Part shown: one piece after another, positions 55,205 through 64,000 of the stretch | Layout of the letters: every line of letters begins with the position of its first letter | Position numbering within the stretch: position 1 is the first letter of the stretch | Source of the DNA: Myxocyprinus asiaticus | Taxonomy: Eukaryota > Chordata > Actinopteri > Cypriniformes > Catostomidae | Assembly: GCF_019703515.2 (NCBI RefSeq) | Contig: NC_059347.1 | Span: 23,055,501-23,119,500 of the forward strand | Direction: 5' to 3' | DNA length: 64,000 nt | Program-made: the position numbers and the translations under genes | The notes under the pieces: model-generated | Database searches by the model: none | The model's input: only the letters and a program-made list of their open reading frames with translations | What the model was told of the DNA's origin: nothing

Positions 55205-56421
55205 GTAAGTTAACTGTGCCTTTAAGCAGCTTGCAAAATTCCAGAAAATAATGTCAGTTAACCAGTTAGCCAATTAGCTTCTGATAGGAGGTGTACTGAA
55301 TTTGAAGTGTACCTGTGAATGTATTTTAAGGCCTACCTTCAAACTCAGTGCCTTTTTGGTTAACATCATTGGAAACTCAAAAAAAAATCAGCCAAAAAAA
55401 ATTGTGGACCTCCACAAGTCTGGTTCATCCTTGGGAGCAATTTCCAAATGCATGAAAGTACCACATTCATCTGTACAAACAATAGTACGCAAGTATAAAC
55501 ACCATGGGACCACGCAGCCATCATAACACTCAGGAAGGAGACGCATTCTGTCTCCTAGAGATGAATGTAGTTTGGTGCAAAAAGTGCAAATCAATCCCAG
55601 AACAACAGCAAAGGACCTTGTGAAGATGCTGGAGGAAACAGGTAGACAAGTATCTATATCCACAGTAAAACGAGTGCTATATCGACATGACCTGAAGGGC
55701 TGCTCAGCAAGGAAGAAGCCACTGCTCCAAAACTGCCATAAAAAAGCCAGACTACAGTTTGCAAGTGCACATGGGGACAAAGATCTTACTTTTTGGAAAA
55801 ATTTCTTCATTGTTATGTTTGGAGGAAAAGGGTGAGGCTTGCAAGCCGTAGAACACCATCCCAACCATGAAGCATGGAGGTGGCAGCATCATGTTGTGGG
55901 GGTGCTTTGCTGCATGAGGGACTGGTGCACTTCACAAAATAGATGGCATCACGAGGAAGGGAAATTATGTGTATATATTGAAGCAACATCTCAAGACATC
56001 AGCCATGAAGTTAAAGCTCGGTTGCAAATGGTTCTTCCAAATGGACAATGACCCCAAGCATACCTCCAAAGTTGTGACAAAATGGCTTAAGGACAACAAA
56101 GTCAAGTTATTGGAGTGTCCATCACAAAGCTCTGACCTCAATCCGATTGAAAATTTGTGGGCAGAACTGAAAAAGCGTGTGCAAGCAAGGAGGCCTACAA
56201 TACTGACTCAGTTACACCAGTTCTGTCTTGAGGAATGGGCAAAATTCCAGTAACTTATTGTGAGAAGCTTGTGGAAGGCTACCCAAAATGTTTGACCCAA
56301 GTTAAACAATTTAAAGGCAATGCTACCAAATACTAACAAAGTGTATGTAAACTTCTGACCCACCGGGAATGTGATGAAAGAAATAAAATATGAAATAAAT
56401 CATTCTCTCTATTATTATTGT
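55205..56421 (+). mobile_element. Tc1 DD34E transposon of the Sleeping Beauty type, dead and end-truncated
   Basis: The transposase is readable on the + strand: KIVDLHKSGSSLGAISK and VPHSSVQTIVRKYKHHG (paired DNA-binding domain, 55400-55524), VQINPRTTAKDLVKMLEE to FASAHGDKDLTFW (55575-55797), then QMDNDPKHTSKVV and DLNPIENLWAELKKR (55969-56253). The second catalytic Asp is at 56044 and the Glu at 56149, leaving 34 residues between them. The segment with the first catalytic Asp is missing: after FW the DNA jumps to what would be the YVWRKKG region (55800-55835), with a frameshift. Left sub-terminal sequence ('ggcctaccttcaaactcagtg') is present. The right end stops near 56421 in a different element. 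Confidence 0.9.
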
Positions 56422-56864
56422 AGACAAAAAATATAATTGTGCCACCATATTCATTTATTTCATTATAAAACTAAAATTTTATAAAAAAATAAAAAAATAA
56501 ATTTGAAAATCAAATTTTTGAAATTGATGACTTGGACCAAATAATAAAGAAAAGCAGCCAATAAGTGCCCAACATAGATGGGAACTCCTTCAATACTGTT
56601 TAAAAAGCATCTCAGGGTGATACCTCAAGAAGTTGGTTGAGAAAATGCCAAGAGTACACATCTGAAAATTCTAGGCAAAGGGTGACTACTTTGAAGATGC
56701 TAAAATATAAACAGTTTTGATTTATTTTGGATTTTGTTTTGTCACAACATAATTCCCATAGTTCTATTTATGTTATTCCATAGTTTTGATGACTTTACTA
56801 TAATTCCAAAATGTGAAAAAAATTATAATAAAGAATGATTAAGTGTTTCAAAACTTTTGACCAG

Positions 56865-56866
<2 letters not shown>
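56422..56866 (-). mobile_element. Tc1-like MITE, truncated copy in opposite orientation
   Basis: This is the reverse complement of 22783-23205 or so of the complete copy: for example 'gcagccaataagtgcccaac', 'gatacctcaagaagttggtt' and 'gcaaagggtgactactttga'. It ends at TTTTGACCAGAAGTG beside a GT repeat. About 110 bp of its other end are missing at the junction with the Tc1 remnant. Confidence 0.85.

Positions 56867-56938
<72 letters not shown>
56867..56938. repeat. (GT)n(AT)n microsatellite
   Basis: About 18 GT units followed by about 17 AT units, abutting the MITE end. Confidence 0.95.
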
Positions 56939-56941
<3 letters not shown>

Positions 56942-57550
56942 ACAGTTAGTTCCGGTCCTCGAATCTGATTGGACGAGAGACATTCCATGATCACTGATGG
57001 TCTGACACCATCAGCACTCGGACGCTTCACTGTGTGTGTATCACTCCGCATGTGTTCGTGCCATTCTAAACTAAAGTTTAAGAGCAGTGCATATGTGTTA
57101 AGAGCTACTGTTTGTCTTTTTTTTTTTACATTACATATGTTAGCAAGCAGGTGGTGGCAGAAGATCATTTTTGTGAGTAATATGAGCCAGTTGGTGACGT
57201 GAAGTGAATCCGTGTCAGCCAGTGTTTACATACAGCACTCCATGATCGCTACTACACTACTAAAGCTAGGAAATAGTTTAAACGGCTTTAAACGAACAAC
57301 TTCAGCATTACAGTTCATCACAGCTGAGAGACACAACAGACTGATTAATTACACAACTCAAGGTGCTTACCTCTTACCGGACATTCCACATTGGAGTGGG
57401 CACACTGTTTAAAATGGTGGAGGACATTGTGGTTTCTATAGTGATTGACTCTATTACCCCCGCTTGGACGGCTATTTTACCACTGAGAAAGCTGATCTTC
57501 AGAAAGCTGACTGCATCTCTGCTTGGGAGTGGCAACAGGTGATGCACATG

Positions 57551-57593
<43 letters not shown>

Positions 57594-59073
57594 ATCCATC
57601 CTTGTTTATCCAATAACTTGTTAGAAACAGCTGTGATACTATTTCTGAAGTGACATTTTTGAATTACTAATGAAGGCTTGGACGCATCGTTTGTTTTTTT
57701 AACCAGCAACGGCAGATTCTGATCCGTCGCATAATAAAGTAGTTCCACGCACAAATGCGTTTTTATGACTACTCAGTTTTTCCTAATTTTTAAAAATTTA
57801 CTTGTTCATTGAACTGTGGTATATAAGCAATATCACACTTGCAATCGTGCTATATGGCCCTAAATCAGCACTGCTGTGATTACCTATGGCACTCGGCCTG
57901 CATCTTTCGGAATGTGTCTTTTTGTAAAAGCTTATGAAGCACGAAAACTGCCATTGTTTATAAATTGCTTTTATTGGCTGTCTACCCCTTTGTCTTAACA
58001 AAGAGCTTTAAGAGTTTAAGTCAAACATGATAGAGGCACAAATGAGACAACACATACAAAGAGATCTCTGTAGAGGAATCAAATCCTTGGCCTATCATCG
58101 AGCCTATAAATAGGTACACAGCCTTGACATTCTTCCGCGACACTACTGTAGAACTTGCCAATGGAGCAGTGGATACAGTCTGTATTCTATTTATTCTATT
58201 TATTGTTTTTTGTTCCACATTTGGATTTGTTGCGATTGCCGCTTCAAGGTAGAAAATATGTGTGCGAAAGGTTTACAGGAGAAATGCTGTAATTATGGTT
58301 TGGATTTACCTTACCCACTGTATTTGTACATTTACGTAAAATCCTGTGACATAGAGGTAATTTTTTTATGCCCCATTCAATAGGACCTTAAGGTACGAAA
58401 CATGTAGAGTACTCAGCAAGAGAGCTGTAAATTATTTTTCATTGCATTACTATGTGTGTCTGATTTCTTTAAATGTAATTTTTATATCAGAGAAAAAAAA
58501 TCCCATTAGAGATGTAACTGTATTACCTCCTATGGGAGTATGTGACATTTGATATGAAATTATGAAATCTATAATATGGAGTCCTCTGCAGTGTTCCTTC
58601 TAATGTTCTATGGAATGCACAGGTTTTTTCCCGGGTTATTTTTTATAATAATGCACTTGCATTATTGAGTGCACATATTGATTTTGGAACTCAAACCATT
58701 TATTCTAGGGGTAAATGTTATTATTTTAATATCAGGACTCTGCTAATTTGATTTCTTTGATATATTTCATACTGCATGCTAGAGGGGTTGTTCTCTCTTC
58801 TCGTCATAAAGTTCACACCGCTGTAGCCAGAAACAACTTTGTCCAAAAAAATCAAGCCTCTCATCCATCCAAAATATGTCTGGGATTTTATTCAATCCCA
58901 TCAGGTGGTCTCATCTTCACTCGGTTGACTACTGTATGTGCTAATGATTTTAAAAGTCAAATGGTTTGTTTATTAGGCATTACTTGTCTCAGCTTGTGCC
59001 AAATTTGAGATGTAGTTATTAAAGAAGGAGATTCCATTACACTCCCCAAATATGCATGGAGCAATGCTTCAAT

Positions 59074-59129
<56 letters not shown>

Positions 59130-59446
59130 GATTTTAATGTTAGTATGCTTTATTGGCTTGACAGACCCTGTACATTTATATTGCCAAAGCCTTCTATGGC
59201 AGCATCCTAACTGAAACAGAGCCTCATAAGAGCGATTTGGAACACTCCACATAGGCAGGGACTTTCACACGGCACACAAATAGCGCTTTTCACATGCAGC
59301 GCATGGAGACTTGACTTGCATTTGGTTTCAATACACGAAAATAAGAAAGTAGCAATTAACAAATTTAAACAAAATGTAATTATACGATGAAGTAGAAATA
59401 ACATATTATTTAAATTTGAAGACTGAGAGACAGACTCAAGGTAAAT
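56939..59446. other. Non-coding DNA with CT/CA microsatellites
   Basis: (CT)n(CA)n at about 57552-57592 and (CT)n at about 59081-59124. No exon or transposon recognised. Confidence 0.45.
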
Positions 59447-59447
59447 C

Positions 59448-59541
59448 ACTTGTTATCCCTCATACTGTGGCATTCTTTCCTACTTGTTATCCCTCATACT
59501 GTGGCAACCTTTCCTACTTGTTATCCTTTCATACTGTGGAT
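59448..59541 (+). repeat. Tandem repeat, 34-bp unit, about 2.8 copies
   Basis: Units start ACTTGTTATCCCTCATACTG at 59448 and 59482 and ACTTGTTATCCTTTCATACTG at 59516, each ending in TTTCCT except the last, which is cut off. Confidence 0.9.
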
Positions 59542-59990
59542 CTCTCTCTCTAACAGATCCTTCTCCTGACCCAGTGAGGTTCCTGTATATGGTGTCTGTC
59601 TAGCTGCTTTTTAGGCTCTAATTATTTGCGATTTTCTGTCTCTCTCTGTGTGTGTGTGTCTCCTCTCCTCTCCTCATCCCAAAGGCAAAACAGGCCTCTG
59701 GATACCCCTCAGTCTCAGGCAGGCAGCAGCCTCACCCAGGTGCCAGCAATGAAACTTTAATACCTTATTTAAATATGGAGTGAATTAGTCTTTGATAGGC
59801 ATAGAGCTGAGCAGCTGTGGAGGCTGTGCTGGTCAGGTAGTTGCTCTGGGAGGCCAGAGGTTCCCGCTGAGTGCCATGAGGGAGAATAGCAATGGGCTGA
59901 TGCATGGGTAATAATACCAAGAGTCAATCTGATGGCAGAATTTTGCTGCTAACAATGTACCCTAATGAGATTAGGATTGCAGGCGAGAAA

Positions 59991-59994
<4 letters not shown>
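59542..59994. other. Repeat-poor non-coding DNA
   Basis: A stretch with no repeats except short CT/GT runs. AT-core motifs ('gctctaattatttgcg', 'gaattagtctttgatagg', 'ctaatgagattaggattg') suggest a conserved noncoding element, untested. Confidence 0.4.

Positions 59995-60065
<71 letters not shown>
59995..60065. repeat. (GT)n(GA)n microsatellite
   Basis: About 19 GT units then about 16 GA units. Confidence 0.95.
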
Positions 60066-60067
<2 letters not shown>

Positions 60068-60316
60068 TAGTAAAAGCGTATTCAGTATGATGGCAAGAAC
60101 TAGCCTTACTGTTGTTTAATAGAGGTGGTTGTTAAGGCGAGCATCACTTTTACTATTGCTCATTCTTGGGGTTAGGGATTTGAACAAATTGCTAATACAT
60201 AAAAGGAAAAGTATAAAATAAAAAGTCCTTTACAAAAAGGCTGAAAATTAAATAGAATAAAGACTTTGACCAAACAGTTTTTTTTTTTGTTTTTTTTTTT
60301 ACATTTGGGTAGTTGG

Positions 60317-60318
<2 letters not shown>

Positions 60319-60392
<74 letters not shown>
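60319..60392. repeat. (TA)n microsatellite
   Basis: About 37 TA units. Confidence 0.95.
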
Positions 60393-60395
<3 letters not shown>

Positions 60396-61464
60396 GATTT
60401 ATTTTATTATTATTTTTTAACATCAATATTTTAGAGTAAATTTTATATGAACATATTAGGGAAAGTGTGTATACCAGGTGCAGTGACTAGTTACCCTTTC
60501 TTTTAAGCATTTTGTTCAGTTTTAATTAAATTTTTGCCTTCACTACTTCATTTTAAATGGCCCTGCGGTGTGACAAAATAATGTTTAAAAGTACAAATAT
60601 TCTATGTAGTCTCAGTTAATATAAGCATGAAAACGGAATGCATAATAATAGTATATGAACTGGTAAAACACTGTTTAAAATAGTTTCAGATGGAGTATAG
60701 CTTGTCACAATTCAGGACACATGTCCCTCCCTGAAGTATATCATGTCAACTACCCATATACTGTATGATAATCAGGATGTCCACTGTAGTTACACTGAGT
60801 TAAATGTAGGTACTGAATTCTTGCTGAATAAAATACTGTCAAGATGAAAAAGAATTACTACATTAAACTCAAAAGTCAACATGACTCATGCCTCGGACAT
60901 GAACAGACTGTAAGTCTTTTCATTGTAAAACAGAACATTATCTGCACCATACTGCATGACAGTCTTTGCTAGAACCTTTAATGTCCTTCATTGGGCCTCT
61001 TTAAAGGTGAATTTTAATACAAAGTAATTAATACTGACAAGATATTCAAAATATATGGATAAAACATTTGATGATGTCCTTTTAACTTTTAAGTTCAAAT
61101 GAAAGGGAACAGAAGAGATCTGCTCATAGTCCAAGGATAATCTTCAAATCTGCATGAATCAGATGGGGAGAGGCTTCTATTTCCACGCACACTCATAAGC
61201 TGAATTCAAAAGATTGCTCATTATATAAACCGGATAACCGCTGAACTTTTCAAATCTTAATGCACAGATCTGGTTCATTTCCATCCCACAATTTGTCCTA
61301 TTTTTATGGCTAATTGATGCTTTACTATACCAAGCAATTCAACATCCGAATAGGCCTATAGAGACAAAAATATATGATCAATGTATTTTGAAACTAGATT
61401 TTTACATTTTCAGAAGAAAATATGAGTGGTGCTTACCTGTGCAGAACTTGCTGACATGATGTTA
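60393..61464. other. Non-coding AT-rich DNA, no feature recognised
   Basis: No ORF, splice pattern or repeat boundary that I can support. Confidence 0.5.
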
Positions 61465-61600
61465 GCGTGGTTGCCTGGGCATTACTATGGGGTTGTTAAC
61501 ATGTTCTTAGTGTTTTTGAGCATGTTATGTGGTTTCTAGGGTGTTGCTCGGGTGTTCTGGGTGGTTACTAGGTGGTTGCATACTAAAGAGCCCACCCTAA
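61465..61600. repeat. Short-unit 'ggttgctagggtgtt' repeat
   Basis: Imperfect GT-rich units such as GGTGTTGCTCGGGTGTTCTG and GGTGGTTACTAGGTGGTTGC, the inverse orientation of the runs at 2815-2880 and 53931-54040. The unit 'gagcccaccct' beside it also pairs with 'gggtgggctc' at 2812. Confidence 0.75.
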
Positions 61601-61781
61601 AGTATCTATGATTTTCTGATTGTCCAATCGCTTAGAGTAATAGCATACTTCCCCTCTAAAAAAGCCACACGATTTGAGGTAACATTCATGTCGGTAGCTC
61701 AAACGGGACAAATTACACACAAAGTTTAATACATAGGATACTGTAAGTAAAGGAAAAGAGGATGGCCCATGATGGGAAGTA

Positions 61782-61902
61782 GAAAGGGAACTGCATCAGG
61801 AAATATCTCAAGCCAGATTCAAACTCATGTCCCCTGCATAAGCAAAATAGCTTAATGTGTCAGTGTGTGTGCTAACCACTAGGCCAAAGCTCCTGTACCT
61901 TT
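61782..61902 (-). mobile_element. tRNA-derived SINE head fragment (second SINE family)
   Basis: On the minus strand: AGCTTTGGCCTAGTGGTTAG (A-box-like, tRNA 5' half), a variable stretch with GT/CA, and GGACATGAGTTTGAATCTGG (B-box-like). The spacing is longer than a tRNA and there is no acceptor stem, so it is taken as a SINE remnant. It differs from the SINE of 715-1131. Confidence 0.65.
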
Positions 61903-62930
61903 TTTTCTTTTCTTAGGAACATGACATACACAGTTGTCTAGGTGTGAGCTTTAATTTCATACACAATTACTCATGTTTAGCTTTCACACATGTTCCATAT
62001 TCTCTCCATCTTTGTATGAATGAATTTTTTTAAAGAGGGGGATCTCTCTTTACAACCAGAAACATGTTGTTTCCATGGCAACTGGTCTATATGCCTGTGT
62101 CAACCATGAATGTCCAGCAGTAAGGGGGGAGAGAGAGAGAGAGAGAGAAGCACCATGGAGCTTTGCCATATGATAAACTCTGAAAAAAAAAAAAAAATAT
62201 TATATAACTATTGCATTTCCTAAAACAAAGAGACACCATCAACCTTCCCAAAACTTTTTTATTATTTATTTAGCTATGTTCATTAGCATTAATATCCATT
62301 GCTAATGTACTATATGAAGCTACATACTATAGCAACATTCACACAGCAGAAGAAAACATTTGTCAGTCCTGTTTGTGTTCTAAATACAAAGAGCATGTTA
62401 ACTGCATTCTATAACCAAACTGACTATAGTAACTTTAATTTAAAGGAGTCACAATTTATTTTTGAGAGTGAGTTCTGATGATGTGTGTTGTATAAATGGA
62501 AGCGCACTCAACAACTAATTGTCTGTGATAGAAATATCTATGTAAGTACAAGCTTCATGGGTTATTCTTTGCTGTTATGGACTAATAATATGAAAATTAG
62601 ATTATTAAGCATGCCAGAAAATATGGGTATTGTATTGTAGTCGTAGAGCAGGACAAAACTCATGCGTTGTGTTTGGGAAGATGAGGCAATACTAGAAAAA
62701 AGAGAAATGGAGTGTTTTAATACAGATCTAAGTGGCTTTGTAAATGGCTTCGATTTGTGGAGTGGATCTGAACTGTGTCAGAACTGTTAGTGGGAGTGCT
62801 GTTATTTTGCATAGGTGTATTCCTACTCAAAAACTGGTTTCAATAACAAAACTGTTCACCAAATGGGTCTTTTGTGTGCCAAAATCCAAACAACACATGA
62901 AGAGTGCTGCTGAAGAACACATTCCACTTT
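61903..62930. other. Non-coding DNA, no feature recognised
   Basis: Short (GA)n at about 62130-62148 and an A-run at about 62183-62197. Nothing coding. Confidence 0.5.
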
Positions 62931-62931
62931 C

Positions 62932-63000
62932 ACACACACACGCACACACGCACGCACACACACACACACACACACACGCACACACACACACTCACACACA
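62932..63000. repeat. (CA)n microsatellite with CG variants
   Basis: CACACA interrupted by CGCACA units. It sits directly before the dispersed repeat at 63003. Confidence 0.95.
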
Positions 63001-63002
63001 TG

Positions 63003-63300
63003 TTGGTGCAACTATCATTATGAGGACTCTCCATAGACATAATGATTTTTATACTGTACAAACTATAGATTCTATCCCCTAACCCTAACCCTACCCCTAC
63101 CCCTAAACCTAACCCTCACAAAAATATTTCTGAATTTTTACATTTTCAATAAAACATTGTTTAGTATGTTTTTCTTAAGTGATTTAAATTATGGGGACAC
63201 TAGAAATGTCTTCATAAACCACATTTACAGTATAGCATAATACCCTTGTAATTACCAGTTTGTAACCTAAAAAAGTCCTCGTAAACCACTTAAACCTGCC
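63003..63300. repeat. Dispersed fish repeat containing telomere-like CCCTAA units
   Basis: The sequence 'atgaggactctccatagaca', then TATCCCCTAACCCTAACCC with further CCCTAA-like variants at 63075-63119, then 'attatggggacactagaaat' and 'aagtcctcgtaaaccactt', follows the layout of a repeat I recall as common in fish genomes. The telomere-like units are part of that repeat, not a chromosome end. Confidence 0.65.
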
Positions 63301-64000
63301 CACAGTTTTGTAGATCAACCAAAGAAGACACAAACAGCAAAACATTGTTCTCATTTAATATAAAATAAAATAATATTAAAAAAAAAAAATCATTAAAAAT
63401 TATTTTATCAGCATAACAATTTGAGTGAAATTTTGAATTGGAAAAATTAACAAGAATTTCTTGGTAGTTGGTATGTCTTCCAACAACATGCAGTCGAGCT
63501 GGCATGGACTGCAAGTGTTATCCAGCATGATTGTGTGAGCTTCAGTGGAAGCAAGAAAATGTGAGTTAACATGGTTAGTGTCACAAATTAGCTTACATTT
63601 TTAGTGACTTGGAAATAGTACTGAATCTTAAATATTTCTTATTCATTTTACGTCCTAACATTTCGTTGTTTTTAATGTTTCAGAATCCTAAAAATGACCA
63701 AAGTTTATCCATGAAAGTCTATATGGTGCAAGTTGATAGGTTCTTTGAACTTGTTATCTGTAAGACAATTGGCTCGCTCACATGTGTCATGTTAAGCCAA
63801 TCGGCTCGCATGGTATAAGCTGATTAGTCCTTTGATTCCTATAATTGGGAAGCCAATCAACTTGCTCTTTGTCTAACATTTAAATTGCTTAGTTTTGCAT
63901 ATACGCTGGTTTCACTGCAGCGCGCTGTGACAGCTTTTTCTCTAAAACACCACCTCCACCCCAGCTTCACTTGTTGAGATCTGTTTCATGGGGATTGCAT
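63301..64000. other. Non-coding DNA, no feature recognised
   Basis: AT-rich; the 69-codon frame near 63609 has no motif. Nothing further can be supported. Confidence 0.5.

Noticed and set aside
57212..57412. Small frame near 57212 as an exon
   Set aside because: No splice sites in a usable phase and no recognisable protein content.
4225..60392. CRISPR-like arrays among the regular repeats
   Set aside because: All regular repeats are simple microsatellites, short minisatellites or transposon copies; none has repeat-spacer structure, and the genome is eukaryotic.
63075..63119. A chromosome end or true telomere
   Set aside because: Units are few and degenerate, sit inside what looks like a common dispersed repeat, and unique sequence follows.

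Overview
The window looks like a ray-finned fish nuclear genome, probably an otophysan or cyprinid-type fish. The reasons are spliced coding exons with canonical GT/AG sites, very high density of teleost-type transposons, and many dinucleotide microsatellites. No prokaryotic or organellar genes are visible. The species call is inference from repeat content.

One host gene can be supported. Seven coding exons on the + strand (4630-4758, 17765-17944, 19521-19736, 19955-20363, 26452-26608, 28617-28832, 30175-30269) join with matching reading phases into one open frame of about 467 codons. Both ends are open, so the start and the stop lie outside what I can see. The product is a leucine-rich, apparently all-helical protein with no enzyme motif. 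From memory of the family I match it to vertebrate KIAA0825 (DUF4495), mainly on the segments from exon 4 to exon 7. The existence of the exons is much more certain than the name.

Everything else is intron or flanking DNA, largely made of mobile elements. Region 1-4500 holds a hAT-type element with a nested SINE, then an L2-like LINE ending in its 3' ATTCTG-type repeats. Region 5950-14450 is a thick retroelement cluster: a hAT fragment, a Ty3/gypsy pol remnant split by an L1 fragment with a 13-bp target duplication, and a long L1 (Tx1-like) copy that itself contains a SINE, a Tc1/mariner DD36E transposon and a further dispersed repeat. Region 18500-24290 holds several non-autonomous elements, including a nest four insertions deep between exons 4 and 5. 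Region 25900-28110 has a solo LTR and fold-back repeats. From 30270 to 64000 there are no recognisable exons. This stretch holds a palindromic DD36E-derived element, a ZMYM1-like hAT transposase remnant, a second and internally deleted L1 copy, several hairpin repeats, a Sleeping Beauty-type Tc1 DD34E fossil, many microsatellites, and a telomere-like short repeat inside a dispersed element. Between these are stretches without obvious repeats whose look is that of vertebrate conserved noncoding DNA. That label is only a guess from composition.

No previously undescribed biological system is evident. The most informative content is insertion history: exact target-site duplications, an empty-site comparison between two L1 copies, and fold-back elements that seem to come from one end of an autonomous DD36E transposon.
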